A stretch of DNA of 64,000 bases, from positions 1 through 64,000 of the forward strand of contig NZ_JACHLP010000001.1 in assembly GCF_014204525.1 (NCBI RefSeq), given 5' to 3'. The stretch is from Roseateles oligotrophus. GTDB taxonomy: Bacteria; Pseudomonadota; Gammaproteobacteria; Burkholderiales; Burkholderiaceae_C. Both the position numbers and the translations under genes were made by a program. The notes below the pieces were generated by a model. The model was not told the DNA's origin and did no database searches. It saw nothing but the letters and a program-made list of their open reading frames with translations. Position 1 is the first letter of the stretch, and every line of letters starts with the position of its first letter. Below are positions 1-9,894 of this stretch, piece after piece.

Positions 1-323
1 CCCATGGCGGTGATCAAGGGTGCCAGGCGCGGGGCATTGCGCAGCGGCCGGTAGGCGATCTTCTCGACCACGAAGTTCAACGTCACGCAGACCACGACGG
101 CGCAGACCAGGGCGATCAGCATCAGCGCCCAGCCCGGCAGGCCCGAGTCGGCCAGGGCCGAGACCACGGTCCAACTCACCAAGGCCCCCACCATCAGGAT
201 CTCGCCATGCGCGAAATTGATCAGATTGATGATGCCGTACACCATCGTGTAGCCCAGCGCCACCAGGGCGTACATGCTGCCGAGCACCAGACCATTGATG
301 ATCTGTTGCAAAAAAGTTTCCAT
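1..323 (-). CDS. livH: LivH-type branched-chain amino acid ABC transporter permease (partial, N-terminal part)
   Basis: This is the first ~107 codons of an inner-membrane permease of the high-affinity branched-chain amino acid (or related amide) ABC importer; the rest lies beyond the window edge. The N-terminus begins METFLQQIINGL and continues GSMYALVALGYTMVYGI and INFAHGE, the characteristic LivH opening, with long hydrophobic segments. A purine-rich AGGAAG ribosome site sits about 6 bases before the start. The gene is read leftward and diverges from the DctB-type kinase. The partner genes (livM, livG, livF, livK) are not visible. Family assignment is firm; the substrate is known only at family level. 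Confidence 0.9.
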   Translation of the reverse strand, partial: METFLQQIINGLVLGSMYALVALGYTMVYGIINLINFAHGEILMVGALVSWTVVSALADSGLPGWALMLIALVCAVVVCVTLNFVVEKIAYRPLRNAPRLAPLITAM

Positions 324-668
324 GGCCTGTCTTCCTAAAAAATATTTGCGGATGACTACGACGCCTCCAGCGAGCCGGAAGACGCGGGTCTGTGCCTGAA
401 CAGTCGCAAGCCACATGCCAAAAATCACGCTTTGCGGGTATTCACCGAGAGCTCCCCATGGGAGCGAAGGCGATGCGGCCCGGCGTGCGGGCCTGCGCGT
501 GTGGAAATCGGCACCAGGCCGCCGCGGCGCGTGTGAAGTTCGGCACGAAGCGGCCCTGCCCCGGACAGGCTGGCTGCGCCAGGCCGGGCGGCGCAGCGGC
601 GAAGCCTGGCGCGGCTCAGCCTGCTTGAGGCCACAGCGCGCGCAGCTTTGGGCACACTAGCGGCCTGT
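324..668. other. Divergent intergenic region between livH and the DctB-type kinase gene
   Basis: This 345-base GC-rich stretch has no convincing gene; the short open frames in it show no family features. It must hold the leftward livH promoter and the rightward kinase promoter. An AT-rich patch (about 338-348) lies just behind the livH ribosome site. A CACACT hexamer at 653-658 sits 10 bases before the kinase ATG at 669 and could be a -10 element for a leaderless or very short-leader transcript. No intrinsic terminator or clear operator was seen. Confidence 0.4.
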
Positions 669-2610
669 ATGCATGCCAGCAACGCCAGCCCGCCCTCCTC
701 CGCATCCTCCGATATGGCCGAATCATCACGTCTGCGTGAGCTGGGCTGGCGCGAGCGGGCGGTGCGTTACTGGAGCCAGCCCAGCATCCTGGCCAGCCTG
801 ACCCTGGTGCTGATGGCCCTGGGCCTGGCCCTGGGTCACCGCCTGAGCGAGCGCGCCGGCATGGAGCAATTGGCCGCCGTGGCGGCCGAGCGCCTGGAGC
901 TTTACGCCGCCAGCCTGGAGGCGCAGTTGGCCCGCTACGACTACCTGCCCAGCCTGATCGCCATCGACCAGGACATGATGGCCGTGCTGAACGCCCCGCA
1001 GGACGCCGCCCTGCGCCAGCGCAGCAGCCGCAAGCTGGCCCGCATCAATGTGCGCGCCGGCCTGGGCCTGATCTTCATCATCGACGCCCAGAACCGGGTG
1101 GTGGCCTCCAGCGCGGACTATCCCGCCAAGAGCGGCGCCCCGGCGGACGCCTTGATGCAGCGCCTGGGGACGCATATCAGCTCGGGTGCCGGCCAGTTCT
1201 TTGCCGCCGACGCGAGCAATGGCAGCATCGACTACTTCCTGATCCAAAGCCTGCAGCGCGAGGGCCGCGATCTGGGCCGGGTGGTGGCCAAGCTGAATCT
1301 GGCGCCGCTGGAGGCCATCTGGGTGGACCAGGGCCTGCGCTCCCAGGGCGAACGCCTGCTGGTGGTAGACAGCCATGATGTGGTCATCATGTCCTCGGTG
1401 CCGGAATGGAAGTACCACCTGCTGGGTCACAGCAGGCCCGAGCTGCGCCAGGAGTTGCTGGCCAGCGGCCGCTACGCCGGCCCCATGCTGGCCGGACTGG
1501 GCATCGCCATCGAAGGCCTGGTGCGCAGCGAGACCAGCCTGGTGCAGGTGCAGGACCCGGTGGCCGAGGGCTCGGCCAAGCCGGGCGCGCGCCATCTGCT
1601 GCTGGCCCAGGAGCGCGCCGTCGTGCCCCTGGCCCTGCGCCTGGTGACGCTGTCGGACCCCAGCGAGGTCTGGCGCCATGCACGCTATGCCGCCTGGGGC
1701 GGCGCGGCGGTGGGCACCTCCATCGGCCTGGTGGCGCTCTATCTGGCCTTCAGGCGGCGGGCGGTGCAGCAGCTGTTCCGCGCCAGCGAGGCCTTGCAGC
1801 GCGCCCATGCCGAGCTGGAGCGCCAGGTCAGCGAACGCACGCATGAGCTGCGCGGCACCAACGAGGAACTCAAGCACCAGATCAGCCAGCGCCTGAAGGC
1901 CGAGGACGAGCTGATCCAGGCCGGCAAGCTGGCCGTGCTGGGCCAGATGTCGGCCGGCCTGGCGCACGAGATCAACCAGCCGCTGACGGCCATGCGCGCC
2001 CTCTCCCGCAACAGCCTGCTGCTGCTGGAGAAAGGCCGCGGCGCCACGGTGGCCGAGAATCTGCGCGCCATCGACGCGATGGTGGAGCGCATGGGCAGCA
2101 TCACCCGCCAGCTCAAAAGCTTTGCCCGCAAGGCCGAGGCCGCGCAGGCACCGGTCTCGCTGCTGGCCGCCATCAAGGGCGCGCGCCTGCTGCTGGAGCA
2201 CCGCATCCAGGCCGAGCAGATCCAGCTGCACATCGAGGTCGACGAGAGCCTGCGCGTGCTCTGCGATGGCAACCGCCTGGAGCAGGTGCTGGTCAATCTG
2301 CTGGGCAATGCCCTGGACGCCATGCAGGCCGGCAGCGCCAAGCAGCTGCGGCTCAGCACCGAGAGGACCGGCACGCGCCTGACCGTGCGCATCAGCGACA
2401 GCGGCGCCGGCATCCCAGCCGCCCTGCTGCCGCGCCTGTTCGAGCCCTTCTTCACCACCAAGCCGGCCGGCCAGGGCCTGGGCCTGGGCCTGGTGATTTC
2501 GTCGAAAATCGTGCACGAGTTCGGCGGCCATCTGCGCGCCCGCCCCAATCCGCCGCCCGCCACGGGCATGACGTTTGAATTTGATCTGGAAGCAATCCCC
2601 CGAGACCCCC

Positions 2611-2618
<8 letters not shown>
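669..2618 (+). CDS. dctB: DctB-type membrane sensor histidine kinase
   Basis: Encodes a ~649-residue inner-membrane sensor kinase of the DctB family, which in relatives senses C4-dicarboxylates through a periplasmic double-PAS domain. A first membrane segment lies at about residues 30-55, followed by a ~250-residue periplasmic region, a second membrane segment, a coiled coil (ELERQVSERTHEL), and the kinase core. That core has the phosphorylated His in AHEINQP (about residue 433), the N box NLLGNALDAM, and the G box GLGLGLV after FEPFFTTK. An upstream TTG at 648 is also in frame; ATG 669 or ATG 714 is more plausible, and none has a strong ribosome site. The stop overlaps the start of the regulator gene, so the pair is coupled. 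The ligand is unknown because no dctP/Q/M gene is adjacent. Confidence 0.85.
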
Positions 2619-3963
<1,345 letters not shown>

Positions 3964-3979
3964 AGCGCGGCGTTTGCGT

Positions 3980-5038
3980 TCAGCGGTAATGTGCCGGATC
4001 GGGCGAATCCGTGGGCTTGGCAATGACTTTTTTGAAGGCCTCGCTCATCGCCAGCTGCAGATTGATGCCGCGCGGCGGGATGGGTGAGAGAAACCACTTC
4101 TTGTAGATGGCCTGGATCTCGCCGCGCTGGTAGAGGCCGGCGATGACACCGTCCACCAAGGCCTTGTAGACCGCATCATCCCGCGGCAGGCCGATGGCAT
4201 AGGGCTCGACCGAATAGGCCTCGTCCGAGATCACGAACTCGGACGGGTTCGGCGCCGTCAGCAGCAGCATGCGCAGCAGCACATCGTCCATGGCGTAGGC
4301 GGCGGCGCGGTCGGTCTGCAGCAAGCGGAAGGCATCGCGGTCATCCAGGCCGACCAGGATGCGCAAGTCCAGCTTGTGGGCCTGATTCGCCAGGTGCAGG
4401 AACTGGATGCTGGTGGTGGCGATGGTGGAGGCCACCGCCTTGCCGCGCAGGTCTTCCAGCGTGCGCACCTCGGCCACGCGCTTGGACAGCAAACGGCTCT
4501 CGGCCACAAAAGTGGTCAGGGAGAAGGCCTGGGTCTTCTGCCGCTCGCTGGTATTGGTGGTGACGCCGCACTCCAGGTCCACCGAGCCATTGCCCACCAG
4601 CGGCATGCGGGTGGCCGAGCTGACGGGCAGGAGCTTGACCTCCAGCTCCGGCATGTCCAGGCGCTTCTTCAGCGCCGCGATCACCTGCTGGCACAGATCG
4701 ATGGAATAGCCCTGCGGCCGCAGCTTGGCGTCGAGATAGGAAAACGGCGCCGAGGCGACCCGGAAGCCCAGCACGATCAGGCCGGTGTCGCGGATCTTGC
4801 GCAAGGTGGGCGAATCCTGCTCGGACGCGGAGTTGCTGGTCGCCGCCGACCCTGCATTGGCGCTGGCACTCGCCCCGGCCGAGCCGGTCGCCCAGCTGCT
4901 GCCGGCCCCCAAGCAGGCCGCCGACAAGATCAGCGCCAAGCGAGCAGCAGCGCAAGAGGGGCGTGTGAATAAAGGGCGAGGCAGCGGCAAGATGGGATCC
5001 AAGGGCGCGGGCAGCGCGACGCCGGCCATTGTCCTCAT
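3980..5038 (-). CDS. Periplasmic amino-acid-binding protein, GltI-like (family 3 solute-binding)
   Basis: A ~352-residue extracytoplasmic solute-binding protein resembling the glutamate/aspartate-binding protein of amino-acid ABC importers. The N-terminus is long; the likely signal segment is RLALILSAACLGAG at about residues 33-46, followed by an Ala/Ser/Asn-rich linker. The family 3 fold starts at LRKIRDTGLIVLGFR, and the ligand-site signature VDLECGVTTNT is present. Starts at 5038 or 5029 are both possible. No permease or ATPase gene is adjacent, so it is either an orphan component or a sensor partner. It converges on dctD with a 16-base gap, hence the possibility that the DctB/DctD pair responds to an amino acid as AauS/AauR does in pseudomonads (inference). 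Confidence 0.8.
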   Translation of the reverse strand: MRTMAGVALPAPLDPILPLPRPLFTRPSCAAARLALILSAACLGAGSSWATGSAGASASANAGSAATSNSASEQDSPTLRKIRDTGLIVLGFRVASAPFSYLDAKLRPQGYSIDLCQQVIAALKKRLDMPELEVKLLPVSSATRMPLVGNGSVDLECGVTTNTSERQKTQAFSLTTFVAESRLLSKRVAEVRTLEDLRGKAVASTIATTSIQFLHLANQAHKLDLRILVGLDDRDAFRLLQTDRAAAYAMDDVLLRMLLLTAPNPSEFVISDEAYSVEPYAIGLPRDDAVYKALVDGVIAGLYQRGEIQAIYKKWFLSPIPPRGINLQLAMSEAFKKVIAKPTDSPDPAHYR

Positions 5039-5120
5039 GCAACAGATCCCCACAAGCGGCCTAACCCCGCTTGCCAACACGGGGCGATCTGAGGCAGGCG
5101 CCGGGCTGGCGCGGCAGGCC

Positions 5121-5789
5121 TCAGACCTTTTGGCTGCGCAGCCGGTCCAGGTCTTCGACCGTGTCCACGTCCACCAGGATGCCGGGGTCGTCCAGCTCCA
5201 CCGCCTGCGAGGGGTAGCGGGCCAGGATGCGGCGCGCACCCTCGTCGCCCTGCAGGTCCAGCAGCTCGGAATACAGCTCGGGGCTGAAGCCCACCGGGTG
5301 GCCCTGGCGGCCCTTGTACTGGGCGAACGCCGCCGGGTATTGCTCGATGGCCGCGGCCACCGCCAGGATGCTGCTGGGACGCAGCAAGGGCATATCGGCC
5401 GGCATGATGAGCCAGCCATCGGCATCGCCGCTGGCACTGACGCCGGCCGCGATGGAATAACCCATGCCCACCGGCGTGGGCCGGCCCTGGGCGTCGAAAT
5501 CGGGGCGCACCACCACATCGGCACTGGCCACCCAGCGCTGCACCAGCGGCGCCAGCTTGGGCGTGGTCACCACCACCACGGGCAGGCCGCTGTCGATGGC
5601 ATGGCGCAGGCTGCGCGAGAGCACGGTGTCCTGGCTGAGATCGGCGAAGTCGGCAGCGCCCTCGGGCTCCAGCCCGGCCATAGTCTCCGCCGGCTGCCCC
5701 AGCCTTTGCGCCAGTTTGTGGCCGGAGCCGTGAAATCGTATGCCGCGCCCTGCCGCCAGCACGACCACAGCAGGTCGCCTTTTAGTCAT
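5121..5789 (-). CDS. MobA/MocA-like nucleotidyltransferase
   Basis: A 222-residue cytoplasmic protein of the MobA-like NTP transferase family, whose members add GMP or CMP to molybdenum cofactor or activate small sugars. The nucleotide-binding start VVLAAGRGIRF matches the LAAGxGxR signature. MPADMPLL matches the metal-binding P-x-D-M-P motif, and HPVGFSPEL is the usual substrate-side motif. MocA (cytidylyl transfer to molybdopterin) is the closest functional guess, but no xanthine dehydrogenase or xdhC gene is nearby to support it. It lies upstream of, and in line with, the solute-binding protein gene with an 82-base gap, so the two could be co-transcribed. Confidence 0.75.
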   Translation of the reverse strand: MTKRRPAVVVLAAGRGIRFHGSGHKLAQRLGQPAETMAGLEPEGAADFADLSQDTVLSRSLRHAIDSGLPVVVVTTPKLAPLVQRWVASADVVVRPDFDAQGRPTPVGMGYSIAAGVSASGDADGWLIMPADMPLLRPSSILAVAAAIEQYPAAFAQYKGRQGHPVGFSPELYSELLDLQGDEGARRILARYPSQAVELDDPGILVDVDTVEDLDRLRSQKV

Positions 5790-5974
5790 CAGCCTGAACT
5801 CACTTTTAGAAATCCCTCACTCTGGCCCGGTCTCTTGCCGGGCTAACTCTTGAGTCCACAGCATGCCGCCCAGGGCCTGGGCGCGGAACTGGGGCCAACA
5901 CCTAAGGTGTTCTACGAGCCAGCAGGACATCCGCCCCGGGCTCTGCGGCAGGCCCTCGCAAACATCGCATACTT

Positions 5975-6619
5975 ATGCCCATGAGCAAATTATCCGATCT
6001 GCGTAAAAGCTATGAGCAGGGCGAGCTGGACGAAAGCGTCGCCGCCGATCAACCCCTGAGCCAATTCAGGCAATGGCTGGACCAGGCCCTGGCTGCCGAG
6101 ATTCCCGAGCCCAATGCCATGACCCTGGCCACGGTGAACGCACAAGGCCGGCCCTCGACCCGCATCGTGCTGATCAAGGGCTTTGACGAGCGCGGCATTG
6201 TCTGGTTCACCAATTACGACAGCCGCAAGGGCCAGGAGCTGGCCGGCAACCCGCACGCCGCCCTGCAGTTCCACTGGGTGGAGCTGGAGCGGGTGGTGCG
6301 CATCGAGGGCGTGGTGAGCCAGGTGGATGCCGCCGAATCTGACGCTTACTACCACTCCCGCCCGCTGGACTCCCGCCTGGGCGCCTGGGCCTCGCCGCAA
6401 AGCCAGGTGATCGCCTCGCGCGGCGTGCTGGTGGCCAATGCCGCCAAGGCCGCGCTACAGCATGGCCTGAGCCCGCAGCGGCCACCGCACTGGGGCGGCT
6501 TCCGTCTGCTGCCGCAGCGCTGGGAGTTCTGGCAGGGCCGCAAATCGCGCCTGCATGACCGCATCAGCTACCGCCAGGATGAGGCCGGCCACTGGCTCAA
6601 GGAGCGCTTGGCCCCCTGA
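5975..6619 (+). CDS. pdxH: Pyridoxamine 5'-phosphate oxidase
   Basis: A 214-residue FMN enzyme that oxidises pyridoxamine/pyridoxine 5'-phosphate to pyridoxal 5'-phosphate, the last step of vitamin B6 synthesis and salvage. Family blocks are easy to see: [22 protein letters not shown], split as AMTLATVN and [10 protein letters not shown], then [26 protein letters not shown], and the C-terminal [14 protein letters not shown] with RLHDR. Length is normal. ATG 5975 or ATG 5981 could start it; a CATACT hexamer at 5968-5973 lies so close that the ATG at 5981 could be used on a leaderless message. PLP made here serves GlyA and the aminotransferase further along. Confidence 0.95.
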   Translation: MPMSKLSDLRKSYEQGELDESVAADQPLSQFRQWLDQALAAEIPEPNAMTLATVNAQGRPSTRIVLIKGFDERGIVWFTNYDSRKGQELAGNPHAALQFHWVELERVVRIEGVVSQVDAAESDAYYHSRPLDSRLGAWASPQSQVIASRGVLVANAAKAALQHGLSPQRPPHWGGFRLLPQRWEFWQGRKSRLHDRISYRQDEAGHWLKERLAP

Positions 6620-6625
6620 GCCGCC

Positions 6626-6657
6626 CAGCGGGGGTCAGGTCTTGCCTGCCCCCGCTG
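6626..6657. terminator. Strong hairpin between convergent pdxH and the TonB receptor gene
   Basis: CAGCGGGGG at 6626-6634 pairs with CCCCCGCTG at 6649-6657, and CAGG (6636-6639) pairs with CCTG (6645-6648), leaving one unpaired T and a 5-base loop. The 13-bp GC-rich stem lies exactly between two convergent genes, so it can act in both directions. No T tract follows on either strand, so its efficiency as an intrinsic terminator is uncertain. Confidence 0.6.
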
Positions 6658-6662
6658 ATCGC

Positions 6663-8774
6663 TCAGAAGCGAACCTGCACCCCGGTGTGCAGCGAGCGCC
6701 CGGCCAAGGGGCTCAGGTCCCGGATGGTGGCCACCGAGGCAGCGCTGTACGCCAGCTTATTGGTCAGATTGTCCAGCTTCAGATACCACAGCGCGTCGCT
6801 ACTACCCAGCATGAACTGGCGCGCCAGGCTCAGCTTGACGATGCCGTAGCCGGCGGTGGGCTTGTCCAGCACCGGCACGCGGTCCTGGCGCGCGGCCAGG
6901 CGCCATTCCAGCCGGCCCGACCAGGCACCCTGCTGAGCGTCCAGGCCGAAGGTGGCGCGCAAGGGCGCCAGGCGCGGCAAGGCCTCGCCGGTGGCGCGGT
7001 TCTCGCCGCGCACGCCGTCGAGCTGGGCCGAGAGATTCAACAAGGCGCCCGGCAGCCACTGCGCCGGCAAGGTCCAGCGCCCTTCCAGCTCAAAGCCCTT
7101 GAGCAAGGCCGGCACCGATTTGAAGGCGTAAACCGGCAGCGCCTCGGCGCCCGGCTCGGCATGCGTCTCGCCGGTGGCATCGAGGGCGATATAGCTGGAA
7201 AAACGGGTCTGGTAGACGTTCAGGCGCAGCAACTGACCGGCCGTCTTCCACTGCAGACCCAGGTCCAGGCCCCTGGCTTTCTCCAGGCCCAGATTGGCAT
7301 CGCCACGCTCAAAAGCGCCGCTGGCCACATGCACGCCCTTGGCATGCAGCTCGTAGAACATGGGCGCCCGCTCGCTGCTATTGAGATTGAGGTTGAGGCT
7401 CAGGCCCGGGGCCACGCTGTTCAAGGCGTAGCTGCCGCTGAGCGAGAAGCTGCGCGGCTTGAATTCGCGCCGACTGGCGGCGCCGAACTTGGGCTCGGCC
7501 GCGTCGGCGGCATCGCCATCGCTGTCAACGCGCACCGCCTCGGCCCGCGCACCGGCCGACAGGCTCAAGGGGCCGGCCTCGTACTGTTCCAGCAGGAAGA
7601 CGGCGCTGTTCTGCGTGCGTGAGCTGGGCACCAGGGCCTCTTCGCCCAGGGCCGAGAAGTCCGACTTCTCCCACTGCAAGCCGAGCACACCGCGCACCGG
7701 GCCGAAGGCGCGGTGCTCGGCCTCCAGGCGCAGATCATTGCCCCGGCTCTTGAACACCGTGCCGACCTCGCCCGTGCCCTCGATCTCCTTGTGCTCGTAA
7801 TCGCTGCGGCTGAGCTGCCAGCCCAGACGCTGCAGCAAGGCGCTCTTGTCCTCGCCCGCACGCCACTCACCGGCAGCAGCCAGGCGCTGGCGCTGCATCT
7901 TGATCTTGATATCGGGCTCCACCGTCACGCCGTACTCGCTGCGGTAGTCGTCCAGCGAGAGGCCGGCAAAGCCATTGGCAAACACATAGGAGGCGCCGAG
8001 CGCGCCGCCATGGCTGTCCGAGGCCGAGTTGCGCACATGGCGGCTGCTGCCGTCCACGCTGCTGAAGCGCGGCGTAAGCTGGTCGCCGGCACGACGGCCC
8101 GACAGATCGGCATGCCAGGCCAGGCCGTCCCGGCCCTCGCCCGTACCGCCTTCCAGCAGCAGGGCGGCATTGCGCTCACCGGATGCGCCGCCCAGGCGCA
8201 GCTCGGCCGCACCGCCGAAGCTGCCCAAGGCCTTGCGCGGGATGCGGTTGTCCAGGGTGTTGACCACCCCGCCCACCGCATTGCCGCCGTAGAGCAAGGC
8301 GGCCGCGCCGCGCAAGACCTCGACCTTTTCCACCAGCAGCGGGTCCAGGGGTACGGCGTGGTCAAAGCTCAGGCTGGAGGCATCGACCGAGCTGCCGGAA
8401 TTGCTCAGCATGCGCACCCGGTCGCCGTCCAGGCCGCGGATGGTGGGCCGATTGCTGTTCGGGCCGAAGTAACTGGCGCCCACACCGGGCAGACCGTCCA
8501 GGGTCTCGCCCAGGGTGGCGCCGCGGCGCAGGATCAAGGCATCACCCGACAGCACATCGGCCGGCTGGGCCAGGTCGGCGCTGCGCAAGGGATTGCCGGT
8601 GGTGATGACGCGCTCCAGCTTTGAGGTCCCGGCCGAAGTGGCCTCGGCCGGCAATACGGCCGGGCTGGCGGCGCTTTGCTGCGCCGCGCTGATCAAGGGC
8701 AAGGTGGCCAGGCTCAAGCAGAGCAGATGGGCGCCCAGGGCCAGGGGCCGGCGCGCGAAAAAAGTCGTTTGCAT
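6663..8774 (-). CDS. znuD: TonB-dependent outer-membrane receptor, ZnuD-type
   Basis: A 703-residue outer-membrane gated porin. A signal peptide (LLCLSLATLPLISAAQ) precedes a plug domain with TLGETLDGLPGV, FGPNSNRPTIRGLDGDRVR, DHAVPLDP and VEVLRGAAALLYGGNAVGGVVN. This pattern is that of ZnuD, the zinc receptor of Neisseria and relatives. The last residue is Phe (GVQVRF), as needed for barrel insertion. The start is ATG 8774, because upstream in-frame codons lie before any signal peptide. It is the last gene of a five-gene leftward cluster with periplasmic and ABC components. Zinc is the most likely substrate from family resemblance; another divalent metal is possible. No Zur-box-like AT-rich palindrome was found before it. 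Confidence 0.82.
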   Translation of the reverse strand: MQTTFFARRPLALGAHLLCLSLATLPLISAAQQSAASPAVLPAEATSAGTSKLERVITTGNPLRSADLAQPADVLSGDALILRRGATLGETLDGLPGVGASYFGPNSNRPTIRGLDGDRVRMLSNSGSSVDASSLSFDHAVPLDPLLVEKVEVLRGAAALLYGGNAVGGVVNTLDNRIPRKALGSFGGAAELRLGGASGERNAALLLEGGTGEGRDGLAWHADLSGRRAGDQLTPRFSSVDGSSRHVRNSASDSHGGALGASYVFANGFAGLSLDDYRSEYGVTVEPDIKIKMQRQRLAAAGEWRAGEDKSALLQRLGWQLSRSDYEHKEIEGTGEVGTVFKSRGNDLRLEAEHRAFGPVRGVLGLQWEKSDFSALGEEALVPSSRTQNSAVFLLEQYEAGPLSLSAGARAEAVRVDSDGDAADAAEPKFGAASRREFKPRSFSLSGSYALNSVAPGLSLNLNLNSSERAPMFYELHAKGVHVASGAFERGDANLGLEKARGLDLGLQWKTAGQLLRLNVYQTRFSSYIALDATGETHAEPGAEALPVYAFKSVPALLKGFELEGRWTLPAQWLPGALLNLSAQLDGVRGENRATGEALPRLAPLRATFGLDAQQGAWSGRLEWRLAARQDRVPVLDKPTAGYGIVKLSLARQFMLGSSDALWYLKLDNLTNKLAYSAASVATIRDLSPLAGRSLHTGVQVRF

Positions 8775-8885
8775 GGAAATCTCGTGCAGGCGCGCGACGG
8801 CTCCGGGCCGACAGCGCGACAAATGATGGGGAGGATGGAGCCGGGCACCGAGCCGCAACAAGCGCGCTCGGCCGAGGCCTCAGGT

Positions 8886-9284
8886 TCAAGCCATCAATCG
8901 AGAGGGGGGCGCACGCGCACCGCGCTTCCAGAACAGCTGCGCCGCCGCGCTGGAGGGCTGCAGGCCGGGGGCATCGCCCTGCGCCATTTGCAGCAGGCCG
9001 AGCGCGCAGCCGGCCGTGGGCAGCTGATGCTGGCCCAGTTGATCCAGCAGATGACAGGCGGCATCACCGGCCTGGTGGCCCCAGAAGCTGCCATCGGGCG
9101 AGGCCAGCGATGCGCTGCCGCCCTGGCCCAGGGCCAGCGTCGCGAGCGCCGGCTTGCTGTGCACCATGCGGTGCCATTGACCCAGGGCCTGCATGCTCAG
9201 CAAGCACAGCGCCAGCAGCAAAGCGAGCCAGAACCTGAGGTTCAAGCTTGAGCCTGTGGCTGAAGGCGGCGCGGCGCGATGCAT
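8886..9284 (-). CDS. DUF2946-like small secreted/membrane protein
   Basis: A 132-residue protein with one N-terminal hydrophobic segment (LRFWLALLLALCLLSMQALG) followed by GQWHRMVHS and a His/Cys-containing region (DAACHLLDQLG). It ends in the ARAPPS motif typical of short DUF2946-type proteins found beside metal TonB receptors. Its biochemical role is not known. Position between the DUF3299 gene and the ZnuD-type receptor, all in one direction with short gaps, implies a part in the same metal-uptake system. The family call rests on the GQWHRxxH block, the C-terminal ARAPPS motif and context only. Confidence 0.6.
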   Translation of the reverse strand: MHRAAPPSATGSSLNLRFWLALLLALCLLSMQALGQWHRMVHSKPALATLALGQGGSASLASPDGSFWGHQAGDAACHLLDQLGQHQLPTAGCALGLLQMAQGDAPGLQPSSAAAQLFWKRGARAPPSRLMA

Positions 9285-9295
9285 GGCTTGGAAAT

Positions 9296-9829
9296 TCAGG
9301 GCTTGTAGGCCAGGGCCTGGCCCTCGGCGAGGCGGTAGAACAGGCCGTAAGCGTCGTCACTCAAGACCGCCAGAACGCCCTCGACCAGCACCGGCTCCAG
9401 GCTGTAGCGCACCGGCTGCTTGCTGCGCACCTCGATCAAGCCCTCGGGTCCGGCCGGCACGCAGAAAGAACAGCTGGTGGGCACGGAAGACAAGAGGAAA
9501 TGACGCTGCTTATCGCCCGGCTCCAGCGGCATCATGAAGCCCTGGACCCTGACGGTTTTTTTGTCCAGCGCCCGCACGGCGGCCGGGAAGATGGGGATCA
9601 GCCGGGTCTTGTCGGCCTTGGTCGTCACCGAGGACAGCAAGCTCCAGCTCAGCACGCCCTCCTGCTCCTGCAGCGGCTTGAACGGGCTGCGGGGGTCGTG
9701 ATAACCAGGGCCCTGGCCCAGCACCGGCGCGGGCTGGGCCCAGGCCAGGCCGGGCCAACTACCCGCCAAGGCGCAGCTCAGCAGCAAGGCGCGCAGGGCT
9801 GGCAGGCAAATGGAGGGCAGGTGATTCAT
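9296..9829 (-). CDS. DUF3299 family periplasmic protein
   Basis: A 177-residue protein with a Sec signal peptide (ALLLSCALAGSWPGLAWA). Its mature part contains VRVQGFMMPLE and then SVPTSCSFCVPAGP, a C-x-x-C pair embedded in the DUF3299 signature. Proteins of this family recur next to MacB-like ABC transporters in zinc-repressed loci, for example the PA4063-PA4066 region of Pseudomonas aeruginosa. The exact function is unknown; metal binding or delivery through the CxxC pair is an inference. The gene follows the permease gene after 65 bases and precedes the DUF2946-like gene by 11 bases, so it is probably in one transcript with them. Confidence 0.8.
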   Translation of the reverse strand: MNHLPSICLPALRALLLSCALAGSWPGLAWAQPAPVLGQGPGYHDPRSPFKPLQEQEGVLSWSLLSSVTTKADKTRLIPIFPAAVRALDKKTVRVQGFMMPLEPGDKQRHFLLSSVPTSCSFCVPAGPEGLIEVRSKQPVRYSLEPVLVEGVLAVLSDDAYGLFYRLAEGQALAYKP

Positions 9830-9894
9830 GCGCGCGGTTTCAAGTCAAAGGCTGCGTCGGGCCGCCATTGTGCCTGCTCTCCCTTAACGAAGCA

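Noticed and set aside
308-323. A GG-N10-GC sigma-54-like pattern at the livH start (TGGAAAC then TTTGCA)
   Set aside because: The bases are simply the livH start codons (Met-Glu-Thr-Phe-Leu-Gln), which are conserved at the protein level, so the match is accidental.
8775-8885. A Zur box before the ZnuD-type receptor
   Set aside because: The region is GC-rich and lacks the AT-rich palindromic core expected for Zur sites; the same was true for the gaps at 9830-9894 and 11814-11864.
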